Shown: piece by piece, positions 25,448-35,546 of the stretch
How the letters are laid out: each line of letters opens with the position of its first letter
How positions within the stretch are numbered: the first letter of the stretch is position 1
Source of the DNA: Saccoglossus kowalevskii
Taxonomy: Eukaryota > Hemichordata > Enteropneusta > Harrimaniidae
Length of the DNA: 35,546 nt
Assembly (NCBI RefSeq): GCF_000003605.2
Contig: NW_003144786.1
Coordinates: forward strand, 411,959-447,504
Reading direction: 5' to 3'
Translations under genes and position numbers: made by a program
The notes under the pieces: model-generated
Database searches by the model: none
What the model saw: the letters and a program-made list of their open reading frames with translations, nothing else
Told to the model about the DNA's origin: nothing

Positions 25448-27936
25448 CGTGCGTAGTTTGACATCGTTCCAAAACTGGTAAACTTTAGATTCCAGAGAGC
25501 GACGTAGATTATTTTACAGTGCCAAGTAGTACTACAAGCGTCTCTGAAATATGACAAGCACTGTTTTTGTGCGTGTTCTATTCACTACTCTGCATCATTG
25601 ATGGCGGTCTATTGTTCTTTGGTGTTCTATTGCCATGACGTTGTAACCTTATTTGCATATCGTGTAATTCAGGTAGCGTACCTTGCCTATAGGTAATAAT
25701 CACAGAGGTGCAGGACAATAGGCTTTGAATGAAACCGTTAATTACGTACAATTTGCTCGTTATACAGTTTGTTGTCAAATAGAAATCATCGAAACGTCTA
25801 CCATGTCCCTTTACTTCACTCATTTCACACTTGCCTGAACACTATAATTATAACCACAATTCCCTTTTTGCCTCATTTTTTTTTATTTATTTCTATGTTT
25901 TCAATTTTATTTTTATTTTTAGACAAGGTACCCATCAACACATAACGATACAAATATATACAGACCAAATTAGCAAATAAAGAAATTCGACAATATAACA
26001 ACAGCCTAAACAACTTCAGCAATTCAGGAATAACAGAGCAAATTGTGTAAAAAAGCAAACAAACATATAAATAAAATATAAATACAAAATTTTCCTGGGA
26101 TTCATTTCATTTTAAATTTATTAGGAATGTTTTAATATGCGAAATATATTATTCTGGATATACAGAAAAATGAAATGTAAACAAGCATTCACACGATTCA
26201 CTGAATATGTTGCTATCATCAAACATGTCTATCCGTTGCCATGGATATTATTATAACGAATATGTGAGTATTTATAGATTTATTGAGTTATATAATCATT
26301 CATGTTATATAATCACTCATACAAAGTTTACAAAATGAATTGTTTTCATATGTAAATTTTGCTATGTGTTTTGAAATCAACTTCGTAACGGTTTGATCCA
26401 CGGTGCCGAACTGTGCCATTTTGTTAACAAATCTTGATAATATATGTTGTTGCTGACTAGTCGTGGTGAAATTAATACCGAGCATTCTAAAAATAAACCA
26501 ATTGCTTGAGCTTCTCAGATATTTTGACAATGTATACGTCACTGGCAATGGTATATATAACGAATACCTTACTGGTTTGACATTCAATTTTGCTTTTTTG
26601 GGAGCTCAATACTAAAATTGTGCGAAAAACAACAAACAATGTCAACTGTGCCACTACTGTTGTTAAATAATTAATCTAAATAAGAAAATTGATTGATGTG
26701 TGTTAAAGTTGTGGTGATTGGTTTTATTTTATTCTTGCATGGAAATATTATCATTGATTCTCGGGTCGGGTTCAACTCTATTCGTGCAATACCGCCCTCA
26801 TTAGGCAGTTCGTGCATACAATGAATGCTGGTTTTTCGAATGGGGTTATTTTTTGGATTTGTGCAATGCATTTGACCTCGCTGATAATCGTGCTCTTTTG
26901 ACTATGCTCCAATGTTATGATGCTAATACTTAATCACTAAGAAGAATTCACAATCACAGACTCAGATAAGGTTCTGATCAAAACAGCCTTCAAATGTAAC
27001 TTCTGTTAGAGAACTTTTTCACCTCTTTCTGCAGTTGGCATCTGGAGCGATATCCCCATCGGCATTAGAAATTGGGTCATAATCGCGAATTCTATTATAA
27101 ACTCGTGTTTGTCATTAATAACAAATAATCTCCCATTTTGAACATATTAACCATCGTGACTTAGCTGTAACTGTTATTCCGAATAACGGAATCTTGAGGG
27201 CAATATCTCCTGGATGCGCTGTCATTGCTTGGTAATACGATAACCCGCGATCACACATTGAAGAACCTATTACTTGCTACGGCAAATTGTCTGTGTCATA
27301 ACAATTATTACATATCGTATATTTAATATTTGTATTTTCATGTTTGTTTTTCATACTATATAACTTTCTTGTTAAATTAATAGAATCCCACATGAACCAA
27401 TGACGTATGTAAATAACGGTTCTTGGTCCGCTTATAGCACGTCAGACTTCGATTATTCGTAAGGTGACGGTGAAGGTTGCAAATCAATGGTTGTAGTCGA
27501 CAGAGGGCGCAACAACATTGTGTCTTACCAGAGGTACATTTCAATACGGACCTAAAAATACATGTATGTTTAAGGTCTATGAGTACATATACCTGCGGTA
27601 TACATCACTTGGTTGTATCGGTATAGACAGAGTATGTGTCATAAAAGTATATAGTATATAAATTAAATGTGTATAGCAGCCCTGTGTACATACATGTAGT
27701 TGATTTAGACCTGTGCACAGAGCTATATGCGTAGATAACATTGTAAAACTTGTGATCTTGCACAGCCATAGTAATTTATTGTTTCATATAAATTAGTGGG
27801 AATTAGTCAGGCAATACCTTTGACGAACTATTAAACTGTGGGTACTGAAAGAGCGCCACCTGTGCGTTTCGCGGTCGTACCTATTTTTTTTTTTTTTTAA
27901 ACCTAGGGGGTCAACAATACACGAAGCAAAGTAAAG
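25448..27936. promoter_or_regulatory. Divergent intergenic region between the TESK-like and sortilin-like genes
   Basis: About 2.5 kb separates the two start codons, which point away from each other, so both promoters should lie here. I found no recognisable core promoter element. The region is AT-rich, with T-rich stretches near 25865-25920 and 27882-27898 and a short palindrome GTTATTC-C-GAATAAC at 27172-27186. No coding sequence is recognised. Confidence 0.5.
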
Positions 27937-30900
27937 ATGGCGGCCTGGCAGAGGTTTTGTGTACTTATAGTGCTGATTTTGTTCGCTGCTACCACTGTTA
28001 TTACGGCGAAAATTACCGACCTTCTTTCATCACACACGTCGATACTATCTAGTCCTTCGATGAGCCAGCAAAGAAGATTGTTGCAGCCTGTTAAATCGAA
28101 AAAACGTGATATCCGGAACTTGTTTCGCAGAGAGGCACCACAGTGCGGGGATCCACCCATTGAAATTACGAACCTCCAAAACGGCAAAAATCATGTAAGT
28201 ATCCCTGAAAATGTGATGTTTTTTTTTTATAATTTTGTTACTTCGATTTAATAATAATGGACGTGTATAATATTATGTTAACGTCCACTTTGTAGATTTG
28301 CCAAAAAAGTATGTAACCAGAAATGATTCGTTATTATTATTTTGGTGTCGTCATACTGATGTGTTCCATGCCTACTGGTTATTATGTATGTATGTTTGCG
28401 TATCACACCAGCTGGTGTTACCTCACAAATCACAAAACGTGCTGCAATTGTTTTCGATATTGTGCGTTATTTTTTATGAAAAATAGTATTATAAGGTAAT
28501 TCCAGAAATTGCCTCACCTCAGGAACAGGTGATTTTAAGTTTTCACATTTGTCCCTGAAGTCGGAAGGTATGAATGTTGTCTAAAAAATTCAGTTTAGAT
28601 ATGGAAAATTCACTAAAATAATGTCTAAATTTGTGTAAACAAACAATGACATGACAAGGAGTATGTGTTCAGCAGATTTTGACAGAAACTTGTATTCTCT
28701 GAATTTCATCTCCTGTTTAGTTCATAGTGTAGCATCATTTGTTTACATTTACAGTCTCCCTGAAATCTACTATGACAACATTTTTAAAAGGGACATGTAC
28801 ATGTTCATATAAAACACGCAGTGAACAATACTGTTATTTTACCTTTCAGTGCAAGTGGCCGATTCTCTGCAGTAAGTTACTGTGCATAAAAACATGAGCA
28901 AAACATACAACAAGTGCGATGGCCATGACTGATATGTCGTCTGATATTTTAAAAAGCCTGAAAAAAATAATCTCACCAACCTATGTTAAGTTATCACACA
29001 TTTTGGTATGGCCTTATTAACTTCAGTATTCATAATACCACTAAACTGTTTTAAGTAAATGTATCAATAAAGAGTGTATGGTTATAATGTCACAAGCCTG
29101 AAGCATGTAAAATAACCACAGCATTTATTGGCAATTCATGCTCCAAAGTAAACTGTAAAGTAAATCTCAAAGTAAAATCTCATCAGATTTTCTTACTTAT
29201 TCATGCCTCAGTTATTTATATGAGTATCAGTTTAATCAATGAGTTAAAAGATGCTTAGTTGGGTATGCAGTGTATTACCAGAAATGCATGGGAAATGTAC
29301 ACATCTTACATTTTGATGGATTTGTGCATATTTTAATTATGTTACATTGTTACAAAAAACTGCTCACAAAAACAATAATCCAGAATGAATGTGTCACCAA
29401 AAGCTTTGCAAAGCATAAAACCATCTGATATTTTTTGGACCTACAAAATTGGCCATCAAGCAGTCCCTTAGACAAACATTGGTTTATTGGTATGACATAC
29501 ATGTATGCACTACCATTTTAGTTTGTATTAAATATTCAGATGATGTATGTGTTGTTATACTAGCAAGCTAGTAACTTTTGGAGCATGTCTTAATCACAGA
29601 TCAATTTTAAATTATTCTTCCCTTGTTGCTACCTTGATTGTGTTCCCAGGGTCAAAATTTTTCCCGCTTCTTGAATTCATTGATTCACAAAATTTCTAAT
29701 TTCTCATTCAAGTAGTTTACCATACATGTATATCCACCAATTTTCAGTAGGTATGTAAATGAATTTCCAATGTTGCTATGTTAATTGTATAAATCTAAAT
29801 TTCACATCATATTGTTTTTTTTACAGTTTGAGTTTACCAATGAATCAAATTACAACATTGCGTTGACCTGGGCTGGTGTTGATAATGAGGTTAGTAGTAA
29901 TAAATATAGCTGCAAGCAGCATTAGTGAAGTTTCAATTTCTTTGGTTGCTTAGTTACCAGATTCACCAATATTTCAGCAGAATATGCAGTTTCAGGCAGA
30001 AATTTAAGAATCTAGCTCTGTTTTCTACCATATACTACATGTTGATTTTTAATAGTAGGTAAGAAGTTTGTCGTATGATATATAACATCTCGATATATGT
30101 TGGTATAACGTTGTACACGAGTCTGATATTTCTGAGGGACAACTTTCAAGTATGGCTATTCAACTGAAGCAATCAGGTTCCTGAAGTCTAGTTATAAAAT
30201 TAACACATGCCCAGTAATGTAGTAATCAGAGAACTCAAAGCTTGTCTGTTTGTTGTCTATCTTCAAAATATCTTGTTTTGACCATAGACTAACATATGTT
30301 ATACAAAACTCATTTACATTAGGGCATCGTCTTCTATCACAGAAAATATGGTAGTTTTTGTACCATTAATTTTATGCATGCAACGATATGTATATAGCCA
30401 GTCTTGCTTTTGTTTAATTAATTAAAAACACTATACCCGCGTAATCAAATAACCATTCGTCTCGGATAGTATTCTTGTTTCAAGTAAATATATCGCGATC
30501 AGCTGATCGCATTACCATACTTTCTGTTCCACTTACATATACACGCCATATATGTGTGTTATGTCTGTTTTTAAAATCATGGGCACTAAAAAAAAATGAG
30601 CTGGTGATGTTGCAAACTATTGACGCCTTTCGCTGACAAAATGGGTTTTCCCTCTAATGTAATGTGCATTGGAGCACCTACTTATTATTGGTGTGCTCAA
30701 TTTGATTTTCTTCTTTTGAAGTAAAATAATTATTTACAGTATGTTTTTTTTTTAGAATGTCCTGCACAATTGATTTATAAATATAAAGGGTGTCATATGT
30801 TATTAAAGATAACAATAATACATGTAACAAAGTGGTGTTGATTAAAACATCTGTTGCACCCTATATGATCCTGGCTGGATGTGTACCATCTATTACTATT

Positions 30901-32619
30901 ATTATGTGCATCAAATGACTCATTGCTTTTAGCATATTTCAATGTTATTAAAGATAAAATTTAAAATAAAATGTATCATTTATTTTCTTATGTTTTATCA
31001 TATCATTATACATTTTGTTTAGCATATCCTCGGGGGCGGAGCTACGTCACAGACGTTCCACGTTGCTAAGACGCGCACCACTGTACCATGCATTTCTATG
31101 GGCTCTGTGCGCGCTGCTGTGGAACGCCGGTCGAGCCGGTGAAAATTCGAGAAAACAATACAAACTCAACTTTGAAGTAATCCCGAACAATCAAATTTAT
31201 ATATGTTACACACGTAGGGCTAATCTTGTTGCACTGTTCAGAGGAGTCTCAACAATCACCCCAAAGTACCGTTTTCTGCGAGTTTTGGGCCTTTGTTTTC
31301 ACCGCCGCGGGTTGCCAGGCGGTGAAAATGCCCGGATGTCCGCACCCGAGGATAGCGCATACTGTGAATAATATTGATGTACTTAATTAAAGGGCGGTGG
31401 TCGTCGCGCCGCGTCCTGTTCAATATGAGACTAATAGCGACGTATACAACGCGTGTAAAATACATTGTTTATTTACATGAAATTCGAACACGTGCTGTGC
31501 GACGACCACCACGCTTTAAGGAAGCATTATTCTATGTTTACAAGCCATGTTAGACTGTCCATTGTATCAAGAAGTATGCTAGATACAGTGAACACAACAT
31601 CTATACCATTTGAAAAGACAAACGTTTTAAAAAACTGTAACTTGTACCTCAGACTACTATCTGAGCTTGTACTGAATGTAAGAGACTGTTTATATTTGCT
31701 ATGGGTGGTGACTATTATGCAAATTATCTGTCAATTATGTCTTTGGCTGATTAATTAAACATAGCTTTCAAAACAATGACATGTGCTTTTGCTTTTAATT
31801 AACAAAATGGATTTTTACATCCTATAAAATCATCAAATTCACTTTTTTCCTACTGAGTGTTTGCTCCTTGTAGTCCAGCATTAAAAAATACATTAGGTTT
31901 CAAAGCAAAAAAAACATATACAGCATCCTTAAAAAGATTTTCAACAATTTGATCAACAATTTGAATGCTATTTTGTGAATGTTATATGAATCAGGTGCAA
32001 ATGCCTGGGTACAACGAACAAACAAGTTCAAATATGTGTAAAAGGGTAGGTGGATCCATTTTGAATGTGCCAAAATTGTAACACATGTTTTTTTAATTTT
32101 TTATAGTTATAGTTTTTATTGTCTTAATCAAAATGTGCACAAACAAATGTATTTTGTGAGAAATGAAAAAAGTTGACAGACTTTCAATTGATTAACTGTG
32201 CTGTCATGCTCTTGTGTATACATTATTAAACAAATTTCAAAGTATTTTGTTTTTTTTATTTCTTCTAGGCAATAATAATGCTAACAACTTTTGAACTTGG
32301 TATGTTTGTTGGTGCATCGCATCTTTGGAGGAGGTAAGTGTTCATAGAAGTTGTTTACCCTCTTCTCCCATACATTCACATTTCATATTCCTCCAAGACA
32401 AATCTTTCACTGTAGACCTTAATTGAAGTATTAGTGTTGCAGGGATTACAAGATTTATGTGGTTATATTACTGTTGATTTAATATGATTGATTCTTGATG
32501 TTTTTACTCCTTACAGTTCAAATCATGGAAAAACTTTTGAACGCATTTCAGATAAAATAAATCATGCATATGTCAGAAGTAACAATGGTGTTTTTAAAAG
32601 TCCTGTCAAACCAAATATG
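27937..32619 (+). CDS. Sortilin-like VPS10-domain receptor, first four coding exons (partial)
   Basis: Exons: 27937-28194, 29827-29889, 32269-32333, 32517-32619, giving 163 aa in frame, with GT-AG introns; the gene leaves the window at the right. Residues 1-24 (MAAWQRFCVLIVLILFAATT...A) are a signal peptide. Basic runs KSKKR and FRRE near residues 53-66 are candidate furin sites, as in the propeptide of sortilins. The VPS10 start follows: NIALTWAG, then AIIMLTTFELG, then LWRSSNHGKTFERISDKINHA, close to human sortilin's LTTF and SEDYGKNF...I..I wording. Sortilin-family receptors carry cargo between Golgi, endosome and surface. The first exon ends in a YNG-like segment (LQNGKNH) with no clear counterpart. 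SORT1-like is favoured over SORL1/SORCS, but the fragment is short. Confidence 0.88.
28195..29826. other. Sortilin-like intron 1, no gene recognised
   Basis: A 1632-nt intron, AT-rich, with no repeat or coding sequence that I recognise. Acceptor is a T-run then TTACAG at 29821-29826. Confidence 0.5.
29907..29950 (+). repeat. Possible interspersed repeat start (AGCTGCAAGCAGC)
   Basis: AGCTGCAAGCAGC, a short palindromic phrase that I recall as opening interspersed repeats in several invertebrates, occurs right after exon 2. I could not see the other end. Confidence 0.25.
31025..31354. mobile_element. GC-rich 330-bp MITE-like element with TA target site
   Basis: The ends are inverted complements with one mismatch in 13-14: TATCCTCGGGGGCGG (31025-31039) and CCGCACCCGAGGATA (31340-31354). 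A TA at each end would fit Tc1/mariner-type target-site duplication. The block is much richer in G+C than the intron around it. A plus-strand frame (31015-31371) happens to be open across it, but its translation has no known domain and continues into the flanks, so I do not call a gene. Confidence 0.6.
31387..31519. mobile_element. 133-bp MITE-like element with TTAA flanks
   Basis: AGGGCGGTGGTCGTCGCG (31391-31408) is the inverted complement of 31498-31515 at 15 of 18 positions. TTAA lies directly outside both ends (31387-31390 and 31516-31519), as in piggyBac-type insertion. It lies 36 nt right of the preceding element. Confidence 0.65.
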
Positions 32620-32911
32620 GTGAGTAAGATGTACAATATTTACCATCAGTTCAGATTAAATACTTTTACATAGGTGATGTGCACAGTCAATGATGTATAT
32701 ATTAACATGGTAATTCTAAGTTTCATGAATTACTAGAATCAATTTCTTATTTTCAATCCCATGTGTACAGTAGTTATGCATGTATTCTGATCCGGTAAAT
32801 AACAGAATCTTTTTTCTCTCTTGTGTACCGCCAGCCAATCACAGTTATTGTTATAACAGTCATGATGCGAAGGCTGTTGACTCACTTACAAACCATTCGT
32901 TACATTAACTT

Positions 32912-33443
32912 TTTAGCTTCGCTGTTGACTTTGTCGAGCGGAGCTTATCATATGAGTGATTGTCTGTTGTCGTCGTCGTCCATGTCAATGTTTTACTTTT
33001 TTGACTTCTTCTTGAAAACTACAAGCCTGAATGCTTTGATACTTGGTGTATATGTACCTTGGGTAGACCTCTCTTAGGTTTATTCACTTCATGTTGATTT
33101 CTTCAATTCTCTAATTTTGGTGAATATTTTTGTCAATTTTTGTAAAAAGTGATATTTTCGACTTCTTGTTAAAAACCACAAGTGCAATTGCTTTGATATT
33201 ACATATATAGGTACTACATGTGGACCTCTCTCAGATTTGTTCATTTTGTGATGATATCTTCAATTCTCTAATTTTGGTGAATATTTTTGTCATTTTTGGT
33301 AAAAAGTGATATTTTCGACTTCTTGTTAAAAACTGTAAGTCCGATTGCTTTGATATTATGCATATTGTTCATATGTCTTCAGTTCTTTAATTGAAATGTG
33401 CATTGCTAACAGCGGAGCTATCTCAGCCGATGGGCTTCTTGTT
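32912..33443 (+). repeat. Tandem-repeat family B, first copy, with head hairpin and TCG microsatellite
   Basis: The head is AGCTTCGCT (32915-32923), a 13-nt loop, then AGCGGAGCT (32937-32945), a 9-bp stem with one mismatch. Next is a GTCGTCGTCGTC run (about 32968-32980). Three cores follow; the phrase GACTTCTT...AAAACTACAAG recurs at 33003, 33160 and 33317 (157-bp spacing), with GCTTTGATACTTGGTGTATATGTACC in the first. The end, AGCGGAGCTATCTCAGCCG...GGCTTCTTGTT, recurs in the second copy. Confidence 0.85.
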
Positions 33444-33623
33444 AGAGTTTTCTTGTGTTTATGACAAATACACAGATCTTGTATCATTAAGTCAATAGAT
33501 GTGTAATTTTCTATTTTCAAAGCAATATGTGTCTTAGTGCCTCTAGATAAAAAAAAAACCTTCTTCTTAAATCGTTCTTGGACAATTGTTGACGAAAAAA
33601 TTATAGATGCTGCTTCGTCAAAA

Positions 33624-33800
33624 AGAATCCCATGTGCAAAGCACACTATGGAGTCTTTGTAGTGACCCTGTCTATATGGCTGTTCCACCAGTATCTCAAG
33701 AACCGTCATTTGGATTTTGATGAAACCAGGTACACTGTATATAGATACTCTGTGCATATTAATAACCTAATTTGCATGATAATAAACCAGTAATTAGTTA
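33624..33800 (+). repeat. Tandem-repeat family A, short reversed copy
   Basis: The plus strand here is the reverse complement of the family A end at 13.3-14.4 kb: the hairpin phrase CCCATGTGCAAAGCACA, then a degraded microsatellite, then TATCTCAAGAACCGTCATTTG, ATGAAACCAGGTACA and TAACCTAATTTGCATGATAAT. About one core unit remains. It lies between the two family B copies. Confidence 0.75.
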
Positions 33801-33865
33801 TTCCAGTAACCAACCGTCTGTATTGCAACCATTTTGGTCACCTTGGCGGATTAAATTTTTGTTAT

Positions 33866-34296
33866 TTTGATATCTTCAATTCTCTTATTTTGAGAAATAT
33901 TTTTGGTAAAAGTGATATTTTCAACTTCTTGTTAAAAACTACAAGTTCAATTGCTTTGATACTATACATATAGGAACTACAGTTTGACCTCTCTCAGATT
34001 TGTTCATTTCATAATGAGATATCTTCAATTCTCTAATTTTGATGAATATTTTTTGTAAAAAGTAATATTTTCGACTTCTTGTTAAAAACCACAAATCCGA
34101 TTGCTTTGACACCATACATACAGGTAACTACAGGTAGACCTTTCTCAGATTTGTTCATTTCCTGATGATATCTTCAATTCCCTAATTTTGATAAATATTT
34201 TCTCAGATTTGTTCTTTTTTTAATGATATCTTCTGTTCTTTAAATGAAATGTGCATTGCTAACAGCGGAGCTATCTCAGCCGAGAGACTGCTTGTT
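33866..34296 (+). repeat. Tandem-repeat family B, second copy
   Basis: Phrases of the first copy recur: CTTCAATTCTCTTATTTTG, CTTCTTGTTAAAAACTACAAG (33923, again 34073), GACCTCTCTCAGATTTGTTCATTTC and the end AACAGCGGAGCTATCTCAGCCGA...CTTGTT. No head hairpin is seen. Confidence 0.8.
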
Positions 34297-34981
34297 TTTT
34301 CTGTCACAAAAATCTAACCTGTTTTGTTGAGTAATTTAGCAGAAACGATAATGGGTTCACAGGTAAAATATACAATGGTGATAAGGCTTGAAACAAGAGA
34401 AACAAAATATATCAATTGGATAAAAATTTGTCCTCTCCTGTTCTTCTACCTTCCATGTGCTAACGAATTGCAAAGATAATCATATAATTGTATGATATGA
34501 AATCAAACATATATTTCTAAAAATACAAATGTAGACAAGTGAGTATGTTGGAGAACTTGGTTAAATTGGTTAGAATTATGTTATAAATTCTTGATACATT
34601 TTGGGAAACAATTTCTACTTCAAGGTCTCTATGAATAAATTTTTCTTCACACTCACTTTGTTTACATGTTGCATTACCTGCATCATTTTGTAAATTTAGA
34701 AGTCTATTTTAATTTTAATTTAAAGCTGGATAAAATTGAAAACCTGACTGGAAAAGTTTTTCTGATGAAGAGCAAGATATATTAGCTGATGTTGATCTTT
34801 TTACATTTGATGTTTTTGTCATATTTCAGTAATCTTTATTCTTATGTTTTCTGTGAATAATTCAGTTATTATAAACATTTTTAGTAAATTTTTAAACAGG
34901 TGTCATCACTAAACTGCAGCACCAAAGGTGTGGTTGTTATAACACTCTGTACAGACCACTTACTATAAACACAGCACTAAT
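34297..34981. other. Intron or intergenic spacer, no feature recognised
   Basis: Probably sortilin-like intron 4. I looked for the next VPS10 exon, expected to begin with a strand resembling K-V-V-L-T, and could not find a convincing one. Confidence 0.4.
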
Positions 34982-35546
34982 TAGTCCCCGTTCGGACGTA
35001 GTCTGAAAACGAGGACTTATGTTTTGCCCTGTGTGCGTCCGTGTGTGCGTCCGTGTGTGCGTCCGTGATCACCTGTATCTCGAACATGCATGGACCGATT
35101 AAGTTCAAACTTCACTCATACATCACACATTATATGGGACATATGCACATGCATTTTTTTCATGATCCAATTAACGATAGCCGAATAGCGGCCATTTTAA
35201 GGCCGAAAATGTATCAAAATCGCACATTTTCACCATTCCGGACCCGGATCTCAGTTATGCATGGACAGATTTTGTTCAAATTTGGTACATACATTAAACA
35301 TAATAGGACCTTGATGCACGTCATTTTTTTTTTTTTTTTTGGATCGGGTTTGAAATGGCCGACTGGTGGCCATTTTGTTTTAAAGAATTCAGTTCTGGAT
35401 CCGTATCTGAGACATGCTTGGATTGATCGAGTTCAAACTTCACAAACTCAAGGTACATCATGTCACAAATATGTATGTGCATTTGTTTCATGATCTCATT
35501 AACGATAGCCAAATGGCGGCCACTTTAAGGCCGAAAATGCATTGAA
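34982..35546 (+). repeat. Tandem-repeat family C, hairpin, 12-bp microsatellite and about three cores, cut by the window edge
   Basis: AGTCCCCGTT (34983-34992) and AACGAGGACT (35008-35017) form a 10-bp stem with one mismatch. GTGTGCGTCCGT repeats exactly three times (35031-35066). Cores follow with ATGCATGGACCGATT-type landmarks at 35085, about 35257 and 35413, a TTCAAATTTGGTACATACAT phrase and a GGCGGCCA...TTAAGGCCGAAAATG phrase. The element runs past the edge. Confidence 0.85.

Noticed and set aside
31015-31371. 118-codon plus-strand frame
   Set aside because: It coincides with a GC-rich inverted-repeat element and extends into its flanks; no domain is recognised.
33356-33757. 133-codon minus-strand frame
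   Set aside because: It spans the junction of tandem-repeat families B and A and is a chance frame through repeats.
34726-34950. Two splice-like candidates for the next sortilin exon (near 34734 and 34901)
   Set aside because: Neither translation matches the VPS10 continuation, and no good donor follows the first one.
35041-35493. 150-codon plus-strand frame
   Set aside because: It follows the tandem units of repeat family C; the translation reflects the repeat, not a domain.

Overview
This is an AT-rich (roughly two-thirds A+T) invertebrate nuclear window. It has intron-rich genes, GT-AG splice sites that can be read by eye, and many decayed repeats. The gene set (mitochondrial ACADM, a one-exon TRIM-NHL protein, a TESK-type kinase, a sortilin-like receptor) and the repeats suggest a marine bilaterian. 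A hemichordate or cephalochordate is my best guess and a mollusc is possible; the sequence does not settle it.

Layout: 1-321 is the edge of a decayed non-LTR retrotransposon (minus strand, YADD motif). 1814-12774 is a complete medium-chain acyl-CoA dehydrogenase gene (minus strand, 11 coding exons, 428 aa). Its introns carry a broken Harbinger-like Myb/SANT gene, an unidentified GC-richer broken ORF, a T12G16 tract, a 218-bp MITE plus a diverged relative, a reverse copy of tandem-repeat family B, and a possible poison exon. 13070-14442 is intergenic, with a perfect 16-bp stem-loop and tandem-repeat family A. 15737-18019 is an intronless 760-aa RING/B-box/coiled-coil/NHL protein (minus). 18673-18821 is a small inverted-repeat element. 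20179-25447 is a complete six-exon TESK-like kinase gene (minus, 400 aa). One of its introns is mostly a 22-bp minisatellite that places TGACGT at an exact 22-bp spacing, and another holds a GAGT microsatellite with a 118-bp assembly gap. 27937-32619 is the first four coding exons of a sortilin-type VPS10 receptor (plus), which runs off the right edge. Its second intron holds two probable MITEs, one flanked by TA and one by TTAA. From 32.9 kb to the end the sequence is mostly repeat families B, A (reversed) and C.

The genes do not form one pathway. ACADM is mitochondrial beta-oxidation; the TRIM-NHL protein is a likely E3 ubiquitin ligase; the TESK relative is a likely actin-regulating kinase; the sortilin relative is a sorting receptor. 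From memory, human ACADM, TESK2 and SORT1 all lie on chromosome arm 1p, so the linkage may be ancient.

The most unusual signal is that three repeat families (A, B, C) with little overall similarity share one plan in one orientation: a short hairpin, a microsatellite, then several core repeats of about 130-170 bp that contain versions of an AAACTTGGTACATA motif.
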